Positions 1 to 8,610 of a stretch of 64,000 bases of DNA are shown in pieces. The stretch is taken from contig NZ_QZDU01000001.1 in NCBI RefSeq assembly GCF_009917525.1, positions 248,001 through 312,000 of the forward strand, read 5' to 3'. Both the position numbers and the translations under genes were made by a program. Within the stretch, counting starts at the first letter, position 1. Each line of letters begins with the position of its first letter. The DNA comes from Acutalibacter sp. 1XD8-36. Lineage in GTDB: Bacteria > Bacillota > Clostridia > Oscillospirales > Acutalibacteraceae. Under the pieces are notes generated by a model. That model was given only the letters and a program-made list of their open reading frames with translations. It was not told the origin of the DNA and did no database searches.

Positions 1-1
1 C

Positions 2-901
2 TCTGATATTGCGAAGCTTACGGTTTTTGACGCCAAGGCTGATATGGAGAAAATAGTATCTCTGGTGGACTTTGTGTTCTGCGCCGTAAATATGAAGTCT
101 GATGAGATAATAGCCCTCGAGGAGGCCTACGCCAAGCTGGAGTGCCCTGTTATCTCCAACAATAAGGAGCATCGCAGCACACCTGATGTACCCATGATAA
201 TTCCCGAGCTTAATGCCAGCCATCATGAGGTTATTGCGCACCAAAGGGAGCGTCTGGGCACAAAGCGCGGCTTTATTGCCGTGAAGTGCAACTGCTCCCT
301 GCAGAGCTATGTGCCTGCTATACATCCACTAATGGATTTGGGGGTCACAAAGGTACTTGCCTGTACCTACCAGGCAATTTCCGGCGCCAGCAAGACCTTT
401 GAGACCATGCCGGAGATTCTTGACAACGTGATACCCTATATCGGCGGCGAGGAGGAGAAATCCGAGCGTGAGCCATTGAAAATATGGGGCCATGTGGAGA
501 ACGGCGTAATTGTCAATGCCACAGCACCTTCCATCACCTCGCAGTGCCTGAGGGTGCCGGTAAGTGACGGGCATATGGCAGCAGTGTTCTTCTCTCTGGA
601 GAACAAGGTCAGCAAGGATGAGATAATCCGGCGCTGGAAGGAGTTCAGGGGCCTCGCCCAGGAGCTGGAGCTGCCCAGCGCCCCAAAGCAGTTCATCCAC
701 TACTTTGATGAGGATAACCGTCCCCAGCCAAAGCTGGACAGGGATATTGAAGGCGGCATGGCTATCTCCGCGGGCCGGCTTCGTCCTGACACCCAGTACA
801 ATTACAAGTTTGTCTGCCTCTCTCACAACACTCTGCGGGGCGCGGCAGGCGGCGGGCTGCTCATGGCCGAGCTGCTCTGCAAGCTGGGGTATTTCGACTG
901 A
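2..901 (+). CDS. asd: Aspartate-semialdehyde dehydrogenase, 5' partial
   Basis: Reduces aspartyl phosphate to aspartate semialdehyde, the branch point to lysine/diaminopimelate and threonine. The reading frame is open from base 2, so the N-terminal NADP-binding part lies off the window; about 299 residues are visible. It carries the archaeal/fungal-type signatures: NNKEHR near the middle, the catalytic cysteine in KCNCS (Cys84 counted from the Met at position 44) and the TYQAISGA motif. The C-terminal segment with LSHNTLRGAAGG is typical of the family. The Met at position 44 is internal, not the real start. dapA follows 43 bp later on the same strand, so the pair feeds DapA directly. Confidence 0.93.
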   Translation, partial: SDIAKLTVFDAKADMEKIVSLVDFVFCAVNMKSDEIIALEEAYAKLECPVISNNKEHRSTPDVPMIIPELNASHHEVIAHQRERLGTKRGFIAVKCNCSLQSYVPAIHPLMDLGVTKVLACTYQAISGASKTFETMPEILDNVIPYIGGEEEKSEREPLKIWGHVENGVIVNATAPSITSQCLRVPVSDGHMAAVFFSLENKVSKDEIIRRWKEFRGLAQELELPSAPKQFIHYFDEDNRPQPKLDRDIEGGMAISAGRLRPDTQYNYKFVCLSHNTLRGAAGGGLLMAELLCKLGYFD

Positions 902-944
902 GATACGCTAAACCTTTCACTTTAATATTTGGAGGAATCCTTAT

Positions 945-1841
945 ATGAAACATACCGTTTTTACCGGCGTAGGCACCGCTTTAATCACCCCTTTCAACCA
1001 TCGCGGCGAAGTTGCCTGGGATGAGCTTGAAAAGCTAATTGAGCTGCAGATAAGCGGCGGGGTTGACGCCATAATTGCCTGCGGCACTACCGGCGAAGCC
1101 GCCACTATGAATACAGAGGAGCACCTGAAAGTAACCGCCTTTATTATTGAGAAGGTCAAGGGCCGCGTGCCGGTTATCGCCGGCACCGGCAGTAATGATA
1201 CATGCTTCTGTGTAGACTTGTCTTTAAAAGCAAAGGAACTGGGCGCGGATGGCCTGCTCCTGGTGACCCCATACTACAATAAGACCTCGCAGAAAGGTCT
1301 TATTGAGAGCTTTAACTATATTGCCGACTGCGTTGAAATGCCCTGTATTCTCTATAATGTCCCCAGCCGTACGGGCTGCAATATCCAGCCTACAACCTAT
1401 AAGGAGCTATCCAAAAACCCCTATATCGTGGCTACTAAGGAGGCCAACGGCGACACCACCTCTGTTGCCCGCACCATTGCCCTCTGCGGCGATGACCTGG
1501 ATGTATACTCTGGGGAGGACAGCCAGGCTCTGGCTATAATGGCACTGGGTGGCAAGGGGGTCATCTCCGTTTTCTCAAACGCCATGCCCGGGGAGATGCA
1601 CCAGCTGACCGAGGCCGTGCTAAAAAGTGATTTAGACACTGCCCGTGGGCTCAGCAACAGGTATATTGACTTGATGGACGGCTTCTTCATGGATGTAAAC
1701 CCCATTCCAATCAAGGAAGCCCTCTGGCAGATGGGCCTCATTTCCACAAACTTCTGCCGTATGCCCCTTACTACTATGCCAGTTGAAAAACAGGCTGTTT
1801 TGCGTGAGCTGCTCAAAAAGCATGAACTGATAAAGGATTGA
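945..1841 (+). CDS. dapA: 4-hydroxy-tetrahydrodipicolinate synthase
   Basis: Condenses pyruvate with aspartate semialdehyde, the first committed step of lysine and diaminopimelate synthesis. The 298-residue length is normal. The Schiff-base lysine is Lys165 (ATKEANG), the catalytic tyrosine is Tyr137 (YNVPSRTG), and the substrate-binding pair is Thr48-Thr49 (CGTTGE). A GGAGG Shine-Dalgarno sequence lies 9 nt upstream of the ATG. It sits between asd and a radical SAM gene; dapB comes one gene later, so asd-dapA-(radical SAM)-dapB-ACT reads as one functional cluster. A strong hairpin with a T-run follows the stop and may separate the cluster into two transcripts. Confidence 0.97.
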   Translation: MKHTVFTGVGTALITPFNHRGEVAWDELEKLIELQISGGVDAIIACGTTGEAATMNTEEHLKVTAFIIEKVKGRVPVIAGTGSNDTCFCVDLSLKAKELGADGLLLVTPYYNKTSQKGLIESFNYIADCVEMPCILYNVPSRTGCNIQPTTYKELSKNPYIVATKEANGDTTSVARTIALCGDDLDVYSGEDSQALAIMALGGKGVISVFSNAMPGEMHQLTEAVLKSDLDTARGLSNRYIDLMDGFFMDVNPIPIKEALWQMGLISTNFCRMPLTTMPVEKQAVLRELLKKHELIKD

Positions 1842-1887
1842 CACGGAAAATATAAACCATGAGAATTGGAATGCGAGATATCTGCTC

Positions 1888-1962
1888 GGTGCAGTTATGC
1901 AGCGGATTGTGCCGGGCTGAATACAGTTTGAAATAAGCGCTGCTCTATAACTGCACCTTTTT
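1888..1962 (+). terminator. Long-stem hairpin with T-run between dapA and the radical SAM gene
   Basis: An 11-bp perfect outer stem (1888-1898 with 1947-1957) continues into a further 6 bp (1899-1904 with 1938-1943) across a 3-nt bulge. It closes a 33-nt loop and is followed by five T. This is a good intrinsic terminator for asd-dapA. The unusually long stem and large loop also fit an attenuator for the downstream radical SAM-dapB-ACT genes. The element is much shorter than a lysine riboswitch and I see no such fold. Confidence 0.65.
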
Positions 1963-1998
1963 CACCCAATTATATATATAAATGGAAGAGGTATAGTT

Positions 1999-2958
1999 AT
2001 GAAATTATCAAAATACTTGAAGTTAAACCGTATAGAGTTCGTATCCACCTATCACTGCACAGGCCGGTGCAAGCACTGCTCTGTAGGCGGCAGACTGAAT
2101 AAACCCGGGCCTCACCATATGCCGGTTAAGGAATCTGTAGAGGCCATACACTGGTTTGCGACACATTACCCGATACAATCCGTTATGACCTTTGGCGGCG
2201 AACCGCTGCTCTATCCGGAGGCTATATGTGCCCTGCACAGTGCTGCAACAGACTGTGGCATTCCTACCCGGCAGCTGATAACTAACGGCTATTTCTCTAA
2301 ACGGCCTGAACGCATTAAGCAGGTTGCCGAAATGCTTATAGAGGCGGGGGTTAATAACATTTTGCTGTCGGTAGACGCATTTCATCAGGAGAGGATACCC
2401 ATTTCTCCAGTGCTGGAATTTGCCCGGCAGTTAATGGAGATGTGTCCGGACAACATACAGCTTCAGCCCTCCTGGGTGGTAACCGAGACTAATAACAACC
2501 CCTGGAACACCCGCACAAAGGAAATTTTAGCTGAATTTACAGCGTTGGGCGTACCGGTGGGGCATGGGGATGATATATTCATGGCTGGAAACGCCATAGA
2601 AAATCTCTCTGAGTATTACTCAAAACCTAGTCTCTGCCTGGATGATACTTGCGGCTCACAGCCATACACTGAGCCGCTGGACCAAATCAGCTCGCTGTCC
2701 ATTGAGCCTAACGGTGATGTAATTGCCTGTGCGTTCCCCATTGGCAACCTGCTGCGTGAAAGCATGGAGGATATTGCCGACAGATACAACCCATATGAAC
2801 ATTTTTTCTCCAAAGCTGTGCTCACTGGCGGCGCGAGAGGGCTTATTCAGGCCGTCCAGAAGCGTGATATCCCAGTAGACTTCTCGAAATGTTATTCCGT
2901 CTGCGATATTTGCAGGCAGATAAGGGACCTAACTGAATCAAAAGAAACGGATGTGTAA
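1999..2958 (+). CDS. Radical SAM/SPASM-type protein, substrate unknown
   Basis: A 319-residue radical SAM enzyme. The [4Fe-4S]-SAM motif is a CX3CX2C (Cys20, Cys24, Cys27) and the SAM-binding GGEP is at 66-69. Beyond the TIM-barrel half there is a cysteine-rich C-terminal region (Cys213, Cys218, Cys244, Cys298, Cys302, Cys305) that resembles a SPASM or twitch domain carrying one or two auxiliary clusters. Such proteins often modify peptides or act as anaerobic maturases, but no precursor peptide is visible nearby. It lies between dapA and dapB, ending 2 bp before the dapB start, so it is almost certainly co-translated with dapB. The start is supported by a GGAAGAGG sequence. The substrate cannot be named from sequence. 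Confidence 0.85.
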   Translation: MKLSKYLKLNRIEFVSTYHCTGRCKHCSVGGRLNKPGPHHMPVKESVEAIHWFATHYPIQSVMTFGGEPLLYPEAICALHSAATDCGIPTRQLITNGYFSKRPERIKQVAEMLIEAGVNNILLSVDAFHQERIPISPVLEFARQLMEMCPDNIQLQPSWVVTETNNNPWNTRTKEILAEFTALGVPVGHGDDIFMAGNAIENLSEYYSKPSLCLDDTCGSQPYTEPLDQISSLSIEPNGDVIACAFPIGNLLRESMEDIADRYNPYEHFFSKAVLTGGARGLIQAVQKRDIPVDFSKCYSVCDICRQIRDLTESKETDV

Positions 2959-2960
2959 AG

Positions 2961-3719
2961 ATGACAAAACTGCTGCTCTGTGGCTGTGCCGGCAAGATGG
3001 GTGCGGCTGTGAGAAATATTGTGAATGAGCGCCGTGACTGTAAGATAGTTGCCGGGGTAGACCGTGCGCCGGCAGAGCCGGGCTTCTCTTTATATCAGGA
3101 TATCGGCGCTGTGACTGAGCCTGTGGACGTTGTTGTGGATTTCTCCCATCCCAGCGCCCTAGAGCCTATACTGCGGTACTGTAAGGCTAATCAGTCTGCA
3201 GCCGTGCTCTGTACTACCGGGTATTCTCCGGAACAGGTGCAGGCTGTTGAGAGCGCTGCCAGGGAACTGCCTGTTTTCTATTCCAGAAATATGTCCCTTG
3301 GTATAAACCTGCTGATGGAGCTGGCTAAAACCACCAGCAGCGTTTTGGGGCAGGATTTTGACGTGGAAATAGTTGAGGCGCACCATAACCAAAAGATAGA
3401 CGCCCCCAGCGGCACCGCCCTAATGCTGGCTGACGCGGTGAACAGTACCCGGGAAAACGGCATGAAGTATACCTATGACCGCCACTCCCAGCGCAAGAAA
3501 CGCGAGCCCGCAGAGCTTGGCATACATTCTATCCGGGGCGGCACCATCGTAGGCGAGCATCAGGTCATCTTTGCAGGACAGCACGAGGTCATCACCCTTT
3601 CCCACTCTGCCCAGTCAAAGGAGCTTTTCGCCGTGGGCGCGGTCAATGCTGCAGTATTTATGGCTGGTAAAGGCCCCGGACTCTATGATATGGGCGATTT
3701 GGTCCGCGAAGGAATATAA
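2961..3719 (+). CDS. dapB: 4-hydroxy-tetrahydrodipicolinate reductase
   Basis: Reduces the DapA product with NAD(P)H to tetrahydrodipicolinate. The protein has 252 residues. An N-terminal Rossmann nucleotide-binding motif (GCAGKMG, residues 8-14) is followed by the family signature with the catalytic His141-His142 and Lys145 in EAHHNQKIDAPSGTA. The ATG lies 2 bp after the stop of the radical SAM gene and has only a weak ribosome-binding sequence, which suggests translational coupling. The ACT-domain gene follows after 19 bp, with its own good Shine-Dalgarno sequence. Confidence 0.97.
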   Translation: MTKLLLCGCAGKMGAAVRNIVNERRDCKIVAGVDRAPAEPGFSLYQDIGAVTEPVDVVVDFSHPSALEPILRYCKANQSAAVLCTTGYSPEQVQAVESAARELPVFYSRNMSLGINLLMELAKTTSSVLGQDFDVEIVEAHHNQKIDAPSGTALMLADAVNSTRENGMKYTYDRHSQRKKREPAELGIHSIRGGTIVGEHQVIFAGQHEVITLSHSAQSKELFAVGAVNAAVFMAGKGPGLYDMGDLVREGI

Positions 3720-3738
3720 AAAAGGAGGGCACAGCAGC

Positions 3739-4194
3739 ATGAGCACAGGCACTGTTATAAGCACTGTTGACAATATCACACTGGTAACACTGGTTGGCTT
3801 CCCAGCTCAAGTGGATTCTATCGCGACCATATTTGAGTCCATCGCAGAGTATAATATCAACATCGACATGATATCCATGGCCCCAACCCACGGGGCTTTC
3901 ACCGGCCTATCCTTCACTATCTCTGACAATGACCTGGTGGATGTACTGGCTTTCACCACCAAGCTGAAGAAAGAGACCGACGTAAATGTTATCGTCAGCT
4001 CTGTTAACCACAAAATTTCTGTATATGACCCCGCGATGAAGAACACCCCCGGCATTGCGGCAAAGGTTTTCTCCGCCATAGCGGGTACGAAGGCTGACCT
4101 GCGGCTTATTACCACATCCGAGGTAGAGATTTCCCTGCTTGTTACCGAGGCTGATTTTGACACGGTGCTCACTGCTATACAAAACGCTCTGTAA
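3739..4194 (+). CDS. Free-standing double ACT-domain protein, aspartokinase regulatory-domain-like
   Basis: A 151-residue protein made only of two ACT modules (about residues 14-80 and 90-151), closely resembling the C-terminal allosteric part of aspartokinase. Typical segments are TLVGFPAQ, ITTSEVEISLL and a GIAAKVFSAIA helix. No kinase catalytic domain is encoded before it; the preceding gene is dapB. The start was placed at the ATG 11 nt after an AAAGGAGGG sequence rather than at an upstream in-frame Met inside dapB. Free ACT pairs are known as aspartokinase beta subunits made from internal starts, but here it is a separate gene. The likely role, inferred, is lysine or threonine sensing or binding to an aspartokinase encoded elsewhere. 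Confidence 0.85.
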   Translation: MSTGTVISTVDNITLVTLVGFPAQVDSIATIFESIAEYNINIDMISMAPTHGAFTGLSFTISDNDLVDVLAFTTKLKKETDVNVIVSSVNHKISVYDPAMKNTPGIAAKVFSAIAGTKADLRLITTSEVEISLLVTEADFDTVLTAIQNAL

Positions 4195-4211
4195 AGTTTC
4201 AGTACGTTTAC

Positions 4212-4241
4212 AAAGACCTCCCGGCTTTCCGGGAGGTCTTT
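4212..4241. terminator. Bidirectional terminator between the dap cluster and yfhO
   Basis: A perfect 13-bp stem (4212-4224 with 4229-4241) with a 4-nt loop. It starts with AAA and ends in TTT, so it can work on both strands. It ends the ACT gene on the plus strand and touches the stop codon of the YfhO gene on the minus strand. Confidence 0.85.
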
Positions 4242-6850
4242 CATATAGTAAACTTTGTTGCCCAAAACACCAACGGAAGCAGGTATACGATAAGCATAAC
4301 GGCTATAAATCCAAGCTTCAGCGCTGTTGGTGCACTCTTATACCATATATCTGTCGCTACACGTACCAAATGTTTTCCTCTATACATTCGGTATATTATC
4401 ACCAAAAGCATTGAGGAGACACTTATAACTGTACCCGGTATTATGCCCATTGGTATATAGCTGACCGTGATTTCGCTATGTCCCTCCGGCAGCGGTATCT
4501 CCATAAAACAGTCCAACACCTGTTTCACATGCACCGTCTGTCCATTCACCCGCACCTTTATCCCATTGTACCATGGCACTGACAGGAAAAGTGATTGCCC
4601 ACTCTGAGCGTCAGCAGAGCCAACAATATCTTCGTTTTTATATTGTAAATCGGCATTTGGCAGCGAGTTTGTCAGAACATCCGTGTCCTTCAAGCCCCTC
4701 ACTCCAAATGAGCACAGCTCCATGGGCTTGCGGACGGTTATCTCCACATCAACAGTCTCGTTCTCAAAACTTCCCAGTCTCAGTATACCGTTGCAGCGCT
4801 GGGTCGGATAGCTCTCTGCTACCTGCTCTCCGTTCACCGATACCGAAAAGCCGTCGTTTATAGCCTCACGCAGCCTTGTAGAAATACAGTCAAAAGCGTC
4901 GAAGTACAAGGTTTCCCGTTCTTTTACATTGATTTGGTAACGCAGGATACCTTCTTCCAGATGTATTTCACTATTGCTTTCAGCTGGCTCCCCATCGATT
5001 GGCTCATATTTTGCAAACAACTCCTCGCCGCCGGTCAGCCTTTTGCAAAGCTCATTTTGCAGTTGCAGGCGGTCACCAAGCTTCAGTGCCTCCGGAAGTA
5101 TCCCTGACGGCACAATATACCCCAAATTTCCACTGCTGGTTGCAGTCCAATTTAAGTTTTCATCTAAGACATATTTATTTGACAGAAGTATATCGCTGGC
5201 TGCAGTACCGCAGCACCCGGAGGTTTCCATCCAGTATGACGAATATCCAAGCTTTTTCATTGCAGCCAGATATCTGGCGTCGGTCAGGGATGTATAGTGG
5301 TTTAGAGTGGGATAGCCCATGCCTCCCAGCAGATTTACATGACAGAATTTTCTCTCCTGTTTGACACGGTACAGACCTTCATCACTGATTTTGGGGGCTG
5401 AAATTACCTCCTGACTCCGCGAAGGTACATTGGCTGAGGAGCCTACAAATGCAGGTATCTGCACGGCTGACTGTATGAGCACAATACCCATCAGCGCCCA
5501 GGAAGTAAGCTTATGAGAACGTCCCACGGCATGGCACACCCCAAGCATTGCCATAAAGCATGCAAGCCAGAACAGCGACAGGTACAGCGCCCCTTCTGTG
5601 CTTACCCATAGCTTTGAGGTATATGAACTTATCTCATCAAAATGTGCATAGAGAACATACCCTCCAACTATGGCCGGCAGCGCCAATATTGGCACCAGCC
5701 ATAACATGCCCTTTGGGTTTGCCTTGGCTTTATGCGGCGAGTCCAGCCCCAGAGCCAGATACCAAAGGCCTAAGAATATGGGCACATACCCATACCGCAC
5801 CGGGAACGCCTGATAACTGCCCATATGCCACAGCTTATTTATGGGCTCTATTACCATAGGTAAAACAGTTATTGCCCAGCAGATTGTGATGACCCGGGTT
5901 TTTGGTGTCTTTATAAAAAAGCGGCTGAAAAATGGTACTAACGCTGCCCCTATAGTACACAAAAGCACCGGCGCGGTTGTCCTCAAATCTGTAAGCAGCC
6001 TGCCGGACCGGAGCGATTGCATCACTCCCCCATCTGTGCGGGCAGAGGCCAGGCACTGTAATAAAGATGGCAGCCAGATTGCCGCCGTTAGCAGCAATGC
6101 AATAACTGCGCTTAGCCCCAGCTTTCCCGCCAGCTCTCCGCGCCGTTCTTTCTGCACATATCCAAATATGAAGACAGTACCGCATATTATCATGCCGAGA
6201 AACAGCATATAGCTGAGATAATAGTTAAATATAATGCTTAGTGTCAGGCATACGGTGAGAAATCCTGCTCTCCCCTTCTCTATCAGTCTGACAAAGCCCA
6301 GCATTGTAAGTGGGAACAGGTAGAGCATGTCCAGCCAGACTAAGTTCTGGTAGTACATCAGCCCATATCCGCATAGCCCATAGCTTATACATAGTGCCAA
6401 ATGAGCGGGCGGCAGCAGGTTGGGTGCTTCCCGTTTGAAAAATACAGATGCAGAGGCAGCGGCAAGGGATAACTTTATCAACACAAGGATATTTACCAGC
6501 AGGTAAATATCCGCTTTCTCCACAAACAGCACAAACAGATGGAATGGACTTGACAGGAAGAAGAAGAATACTCCCCAGAAGCTCATACCCCCGGCATTTT
6601 GCAGATTCAGAAACCATCCGGAATTTCCTGAGAGGACATCCTTCAGCTCCATCAATAACGGTATCACTTGCTGTGACATATCGCACCATGCCAGAGTCTT
6701 TTCACCAAAAGGATAGAGGCCAAAGACAGCGTATATAATGCTCAAAACAACCGCACAGCAAATTGCCGCATATAAATGAATATGGCATACTTTTCTCATA
6801 AAGAAAGTATGCCATATTTTTATTGCGGTAATCCAAAATTTCTCTTTCAA
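4241..6850 (-). CDS. YfhO-family polytopic membrane protein
   Basis: An 869-residue membrane protein with about a dozen hydrophobic segments in the first 480 residues, then a large extracytoplasmic region (about 490-820) and a final membrane segment near 825-865. The early WCDMSQQ.IPL segment and the overall layout match YfhO (GT-C-like). Bacillus YfhO is linked to glycosylation of lipoteichoic acid; the function here is inferred. The start is TTG at 6850, 42 bp after tyrS, without a clear Shine-Dalgarno sequence. An ATG at 6799 is an alternative, also poorly supported. An inverted repeat overlies the N-terminal codons. It is probably co-transcribed with tyrS. Confidence 0.82.
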   Translation of the reverse strand: MKEKFWITAIKIWHTFFMRKVCHIHLYAAICCAVVLSIIYAVFGLYPFGEKTLAWCDMSQQVIPLLMELKDVLSGNSGWFLNLQNAGGMSFWGVFFFFLSSPFHLFVLFVEKADIYLLVNILVLIKLSLAAASASVFFKREAPNLLPPAHLALCISYGLCGYGLMYYQNLVWLDMLYLFPLTMLGFVRLIEKGRAGFLTVCLTLSIIFNYYLSYMLFLGMIICGTVFIFGYVQKERRGELAGKLGLSAVIALLLTAAIWLPSLLQCLASARTDGGVMQSLRSGRLLTDLRTTAPVLLCTIGAALVPFFSRFFIKTPKTRVITICWAITVLPMVIEPINKLWHMGSYQAFPVRYGYVPIFLGLWYLALGLDSPHKAKANPKGMLWLVPILALPAIVGGYVLYAHFDEISSYTSKLWVSTEGALYLSLFWLACFMAMLGVCHAVGRSHKLTSWALMGIVLIQSAVQIPAFVGSSANVPSRSQEVISAPKISDEGLYRVKQERKFCHVNLLGGMGYPTLNHYTSLTDARYLAAMKKLGYSSYWMETSGCCGTAASDILLSNKYVLDENLNWTATSSGNLGYIVPSGILPEALKLGDRLQLQNELCKRLTGGEELFAKYEPIDGEPAESNSEIHLEEGILRYQINVKERETLYFDAFDCISTRLREAINDGFSVSVNGEQVAESYPTQRCNGILRLGSFENETVDVEITVRKPMELCSFGVRGLKDTDVLTNSLPNADLQYKNEDIVGSADAQSGQSLFLSVPWYNGIKVRVNGQTVHVKQVLDCFMEIPLPEGHSEITVSYIPMGIIPGTVISVSSMLLVIIYRMYRGKHLVRVATDIWYKSAPTALKLGFIAVMLIVYLLPLVFWATKFTI
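6781..6816. repeat. Inverted repeat over the start of the YfhO gene
   Basis: Perfect 13-bp arms (6781-6793 and 6804-6816) with a 10-nt loop. On the plus strand it is followed by TTTTTA, so it looks like a terminator pointing against the genes. On the minus strand it lies within about codons 12-23 of the YfhO gene, near the possible ATG at 6799, and could fold over the translation start. Confidence 0.5.
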
Positions 6851-6892
6851 CTTTTAAAACAATATCTTACAGTATTCTTACATCCCATAGAT

Positions 6893-8113
6893 TTACAGTA
6901 CTGCTTTGTGGAACACTTTCTTTCCCTTTTTAATAACAAGTCCCTCTTTTAGCTGGCTCTCAGTGAAGCTCGCTGAGATATCGGCAACTTTTTCCTCGTT
7001 GACGGAAACCCCTCCCTGCTGGACCAGCCTGCGGCCCTCGCCCTTGGAGCTGGCAAGGCCTGTTTTTACCAGCAGGTCAAGGACACTTATCTGCCCATCT
7101 GCCATGTCGCTCTCAACAAGCTGAGTTGTGGGCATATTAGTAGTATTGCCTCCGGCGCTGAACAGGGCCCTTGCACCCTCCTGGGCTTTCTGAGCCTCTT
7201 CCTCTCCGTGGACCATCCTGGTGAGCTCAAAGGCAAGAACCTCTTTTGCCTGATTAAGCTGGCTGTCCTTCCACTCCGCCATCTCGTTAATCTGCTCAAT
7301 TGGCAGGAAGGTGAGCATACGCAGGCACTTGATAACGCTGCCGTCGTCCACATTTCTCCAGTACTGGTAGAAGTCGAAAGGAGAAGTCTTGTTGGGGTCC
7401 AGCCAGACAGCATTTCCGGCAGTTTTGCCCATCTTCTTTCCTTGTGAGTCTGTAAGCAGGGTTATGGTCAGGGCCGGAGCATCCTTGCCCAGCTTTCGGC
7501 GTATGAGCTCCGTGCCTCCCAGCATATTGCTCCACTGGTCGTCGCCGCCAACCTGGACATTGCAGCCGTAATGCTGGTACATATGGTAGAAGTCATAGGA
7601 CTGCATTATCATATAGTTGAACTCAAGGAAGGAAAGGCCCTTCTCCATACGCTGCTTATAGCAGTCTGCCCGGAGCATATTGTTTACCGAGAAGCAGGCG
7701 CCCACCTCCCGCAGAATGTCAATATATCCAATGCTCGTAAGCCAGTCGGCGTTATTGAGCATTATTGCCTTACCCTCTCCAAAGTCAACAAACTTCTCCA
7801 TCTGCCGCCTAAAGCACTCGGCATTATGGTCGATATCTTCCCTGGTAAGCATGGGACGCATATCCGTACGTCCGGACGGGTCGCCTATCATGGTAGTTGC
7901 GCCTCCTATAAGGGCAATGGGCCGGTTGCCCGCCATCTGAAGGCGCTTCATCATTGTAAGTGCCATGAAGTGTCCGGCGGTCAGGCTGTCGGCGGTACAG
8001 TCAAAGCCGATGTAAAATACCGCTTTACCGTTATTGAACAGGTCCCTCAAATGCTCCTTATCCGTTGTCTGGGCTATAAGCCCCCTTGCCTCCAGCTCCT
8101 CAAAAATCTGCAT
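6893..8113 (-). CDS. tyrS: Tyrosyl-tRNA synthetase
   Basis: Charges tRNA-Tyr. A 406-residue class I synthetase of the TyrRS TyrS-S4 type. The HIGH motif is present as TAGH (residues 45-48), the KMSKS loop as KMGKT (227-231), and the substrate pocket as QVGGDDQW. An S4 RNA-binding domain fills the C-terminus (LVQQGGVSVNEEKV). The ATG at 8113 follows a GGATGACAGGA sequence. It is the second gene of a T-box-led unit, after a small acetyltransferase gene 14 bp upstream, and the YfhO gene follows. Expression is expected to rise when uncharged tRNA-Tyr accumulates. Confidence 0.97.
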   Translation of the reverse strand: MQIFEELEARGLIAQTTDKEHLRDLFNNGKAVFYIGFDCTADSLTAGHFMALTMMKRLQMAGNRPIALIGGATTMIGDPSGRTDMRPMLTREDIDHNAECFRRQMEKFVDFGEGKAIMLNNADWLTSIGYIDILREVGACFSVNNMLRADCYKQRMEKGLSFLEFNYMIMQSYDFYHMYQHYGCNVQVGGDDQWSNMLGGTELIRRKLGKDAPALTITLLTDSQGKKMGKTAGNAVWLDPNKTSPFDFYQYWRNVDDGSVIKCLRMLTFLPIEQINEMAEWKDSQLNQAKEVLAFELTRMVHGEEEAQKAQEGARALFSAGGNTTNMPTTQLVESDMADGQISVLDLLVKTGLASSKGEGRRLVQQGGVSVNEEKVADISASFTESQLKEGLVIKKGKKVFHKAVL

Positions 8114-8127
8114 TTCCTGTCATCCTT

Positions 8128-8592
8128 TCAATTTTCTAGTATTTTTTCGTATCCGACCTCATCCATGCCCGGCTGAATATTGGTAATTTCCCCGGTGCGT
8201 TTATATCCAAGGCTCTCATAAAACCGGCACAGCCCCTGCTCCTGCAGGATGGTGCCCAGGGACCACCTCCGGTTCTGAGGATACAGCCCTTCCAGCAGCC
8301 TCAGCGCCTCATGCCCTATCCCTCTCCCCTGATACTCTGGCAGCAGGCCGACTGGCGTTATACACAGTAGGCCCTCTGTATGCTTAACGCCAATATACCC
8401 CACCTTCTCGTCATCCATCAGGATAAAATAATAGTCGCGCTCAGAAAGCTTGCGCTTCAGGGTTGTCATCGGCTCCATAGCTGGATTCGTGCTGTAGTCC
8501 TGGTACTTCTCCAGCAGCGCTCGAAACGCCTGTTTCTGTATAGCCAATAGGGCACCGGCGTCTTTCATGCCCGCAAGCTTTAGTGTTACCAT
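8128..8592 (-). CDS. GNAT-family N-acetyltransferase
   Basis: A 154-residue GNAT acetyltransferase. The acetyl-CoA-binding signature is present as LLPEYQGRGIG followed by LRLLEG, with the C-terminal YESLGYKRTGEI typical of the fold. The start was set to the ATG at 8592, which is 8 nt from the AGGAAGG Shine-Dalgarno sequence; the ATG at 8598 and GTG at 8601 are too close to or inside it. The substrate is not predictable. It is the first gene downstream of the T-box, so it should respond to tyrosine starvation together with tyrS. Confidence 0.85.
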   Translation of the reverse strand: MVTLKLAGMKDAGALLAIQKQAFRALLEKYQDYSTNPAMEPMTTLKRKLSERDYYFILMDDEKVGYIGVKHTEGLLCITPVGLLPEYQGRGIGHEALRLLEGLYPQNRRWSLGTILQEQGLCRFYESLGYKRTGEITNIQPGMDEVGYEKILEN

Positions 8593-8610
8593 ATTCATCA
8601 CCTTCCTGCC

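Noticed and set aside
1842-1998. Lysine riboswitch between dapA and the radical SAM gene
   Set aside because: The interval is too short and shows only one hairpin with a T-run, not the multi-helix lysine fold.
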